This document shows positions 61,195 to 64,000 of a stretch of DNA of 64,000 bases, piece after piece. The stretch comes from Juglans regia (taxonomy: Eukaryota; Streptophyta; Magnoliopsida; Fagales; Juglandaceae). The DNA is taken from the NCBI RefSeq assembly GCF_001411555.2, contig NC_049915.1:18242640-18306639 (forward strand). The letters are read 5' to 3'. The stretch's first letter is position 1. Each line of letters opens with the position of its first letter. A program made the position numbers and the translations under genes. A model generated the notes under the pieces. It was not told the DNA's origin and did no database searches. It saw only the letters and a list, made by a program, of their open reading frames with translations.

Positions 61195-61837
61195 TTAATA
61201 ATTCAGCTAGAGTAGTGCTACACATTCACACAACTTTACTCACAATATTATCTGTATTGAGTGGAAGCCTAATTTTATTAGTATTTTCTTTTCTAATTTG
61301 AATTTAAAATTTAAAATTTTAAAATTTTTATAATTTTTCAATCGCTGATACATCAACGCTTGAGGTTACATAAGTAAAATCGTAAGAATAAATAGCATTT
61401 TTCATTCAGCTATATTATTTTCCATTTAATTTTATTTCATATAATATTTTAATAGAGACAATCTCAATTCTTAGAGAGATTTATTATAAAATTAATATTT
61501 ACTTTTAAACACATTATTTCTTTAGGTTTTGAAATTACTTTTTATTTCTTACTCTTTAATCAAATTTTTATTTATTATCATAATCAATTTCTTATTTATT
61601 ATCATTTTGTTAGTGGTGCTACTTAAAAAATCCAATTTAACTATTTATCCCAACCTAAAATTCTTTGTCCTTCCAAAGTTATAATCCTTGGTTCATCCCA
61701 TTCTAAAACTATTGACTCTTTTTGTTCTAATTCTCTCTAATTTTGCTGAGCTAAATAGAGAGAGAGAGGATGTCAATTCCATGATTTCATATGCATCTTA
61801 CATGTAAAAACTTAAAAATCAGCCACTTCATTACACC

Positions 61838-62023
61838 TTTATCTGATCTGATCTGATTTCATCATTACAACTTTCTCAAATTCTCACATAAAATATAATA
61901 AATAATTTAATATTTTTAAATTCTAAAACAATAATAATATTAATAAATAATATTCTAATAATATTTTATTCTATTCATTTAAGACCATTTCATTCCATCT
62001 CATCTTACTATCCAAACCAGCCT
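61838..62023. mobile_element. Tourist-like MITE, copy 8
   Basis: The right end CCAAACCAGCC is followed by TTA and the interior is the family type, but the left end is degenerate (TCTGATCTGATCTG). Confidence 0.5.
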
Positions 62024-62457
62024 TAGATCTAAAACTATTTACTCATAACCTTTTTTTTCTTGATAATTAAGGTTGAGAATTAACCCAAAAAAATCTAATA
62101 TTGTGGCAGCGGCACCATCATATCTGTGATGTTTATCAGAATGGAGGAGGTAATAATGCCATAGATGAACCAATAATATATAATTACCAAGTTATAAATA
62201 ATTTAATTCCGACAAAATTGATCTTTGTTTCCCACTTTTGAGATTCTCCCCAGTTAGAATTGGAAATCATGATCAACCCTTTGAATAAATTATTATATAA
62301 ATATGCATAACATATATTCGTAGAGAGAAAATGCAAAATAATATTCTAAATTATTTGGATATTGCATCTAAAAAAAAAAAATATGATTAATTAATTGGAG
62401 TAGAATCTCATAAGAAAATCTTTTTTTCCATACTGTGACAAGGAGTTTATTCTATTT

Positions 62458-62620
62458 AAGGACTCGTTTAGATAGTTGAATAAAATATTATTTTTTAATA
62501 TTATTATTATTTTAAAATTTTAAAAAATTAAATTATTTATTATATTTTATATAAAAATTAAAAAAAAATTATAATAATAAAATAAAATAAAATCATTTCT
62601 ATATCTAAATGTGATTGATT
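62458..62620. mobile_element. Tourist-like MITE, copy 9 (degenerate)
   Basis: From GACTCGTTTAGATAG to TCTATATCTAAATGTG with the typical ATATTATTTTTTAATATTATT-like interior broken by A-runs. Confidence 0.5.
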
Positions 62621-64000
62621 TTTGGTTTTTTGTTTTTATATGTAGAGAATAATCTGTCATAATGTGTTGGGACGCGGCCACTAGCAGGCATGAAAGGAGC
62701 TTAAGATGCCCCCAAATTCCAATTTTGAGTTTATCTTTAGAACTTTTTTTGGAGCTGAAAATAATTAATAAATATTGGACAAACACCCCCATATTATTGG
62801 ATATTTAATTTTAAGGTGATGGGTAATATTCTTTTTCAGAAATAATCCATTTAATTTATTTTTTTAACCTTTTTATTAGAAGGACACGTAACAAATAATA
62901 ATGTTAGATACAGTCTTAAAATGTGTAAGTCCTGTGCAATTTTTCTAAAAAAAGTGAGACCCATTATTATAAAAATAATTTTTTTTTTATATAAGTCACA
63001 TATTTACTCATTTTTTTAAAAGTGTATACGTGAAATTTGCATAACCTATAACTGTAAATATAATTTCTCTTTTAACAAAATGTAATGTTTCTAATTAACT
63101 TAGTTGCATAACCTCGCCCATATCACATGCTTAAATTACTTGACCAAAATTATAAAAGAATTATTCTATTGCCCCCATGAACTAATTGCTTGTAAATTGA
63201 GCAAAAATTGATATATGAGGAGTGCCATATCCCCATTCAAATTGTCAAATCAAATTGCAAGTGCATATCAATCAGCATCTTTTGCTTTGCACTTCACTCA
63301 TATCCAACAAAATTCCCATTAAGATTAGTGCATTATATCCTAAAATTGATGGAAACTTCAAACTAGTGTGCGTGTGTAAGTGCAAGTGCAAGATTCCCAT
63401 TAGCAGATCAATTAAGACAAATAACAGAACAGCTTTTTTATGGGTTAAGCTGAATTGACAACCCTTTTGTTTGGCTTTTTCATGATGCTTACATTAAGGA
63501 TGTTCTCACAGTACTACTGCTGCTACCATAAAACATGACATCTGGCAAGTTCTGGGACCCTTAGGAATATAATCCTGACTTCCCTGTGCAGGCCATCCAC
63601 CAAACAGACACCACTGCAACTTTTAAATATTGTATAAAAAAATAAATTTATAAAATTATTTTTATTAATTTTATAAATCTAATATTTCTTTATAAGTTTA
63701 TTTTTATAAAATTTCTTTAATTGTTAAAACATTTTTCACCTGTTACATGAGTAACACGTGTCATGTGAGAGAATTAAAAAAAAAAAAAGGGTTATCTAAT
63801 CAATAAATATGTATACTTTAAGAAGTGGTAGTCATTAATTAATGACCATACTTCTTGTTCATCTTTATCTTCTCTTAGCGTTACAATATTATTATAATAT
63901 CTAACTCTTTGTATTTTGTTCTATAGAATAAAACTTTAGAATATGTTAAAAATGACCTAGCTAGGGGGTGTATTTACTCTATCACTATACTTTGTTGTGT
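62621..64000. other. AT-rich spacer at the window end
   Basis: Holds a MITE family B copy (about 62898-63080) and a family C fragment (63620-63735). No coding region is supported up to the window edge. Confidence 0.4.

Noticed and set aside
1..64000. CRISPR arrays, operons, bacterial-type promoters
   Set aside because: The window is eukaryotic nuclear DNA; the regular repeats present are minisatellites or transposon copies, not spaced palindromic arrays.

Overview
Plant nuclear DNA, from a eudicot. The evidence is spliced genes with GT/AG introns, AT-rich gene-poor spacers, and plant-type SINEs, Tourist/hAT MITEs, a Mutator-like element and a nuclear copy of plastid ndhA. The gene families and the many short GTTTGG-ended MITEs would fit a woody rosid (perhaps Fagales/Juglandaceae), but that placement is a guess.

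Layout. (1) 8-2685, minus: a three-exon GT43 glycosyltransferase of the IRX9H/IRX9-L type (xylan synthesis), with a SINE in intron 1 and a 39-bp coding minisatellite. (2) 2700-16200: a repeat-rich spacer with a GC-rich hAT-type MITE (3659-4133), a 1,039-bp hAT-type element with a perfect 8-bp target duplication (6018-7056) and several MITEs. (3) 16410-18236, minus: a two-exon MATE/DETOXIFICATION transporter. (4) 23069-29255, minus: a five-exon SUT4-type sucrose transporter with a SINE in intron 4. (5) About 30480-32104, plus: plastid ndhA inserted in the nucleus, with its group II intron still present. (6) 34378-38070: two LTR-like retrotransposon remnants and a 44-bp tandem array. (7) 38000-47160: spacer with MITEs and a 95-bp tandem duplication. 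(8) 47170-54705: a 7.5-kb Mutator-like element (MULE) with about 60-bp terminal inverted repeats and a 9-bp target duplication. It carries two convergent genes: a GRF-zinc-finger membrane protein (plus) and a FAR1/MULE transposase (minus) broken by one in-frame TAG. (9) 55271-58602, plus: a two-exon LRR receptor kinase of the RLK7 type, starting 566 bp beyond the MULE. (10) 58603-64000: spacer with MITEs.

The four host genes are unrelated single genes (xylan synthesis, MATE export, sucrose transport, peptide-type receptor signalling) and do not form a cluster. The most interesting object is the MULE: its two-gene convergent layout resembles maize MuDR, but the second gene is a GRF zinc finger/transmembrane protein. 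The splice junctions given here were read by eye from reading-frame continuity and GT/AG sites, without transcript support.
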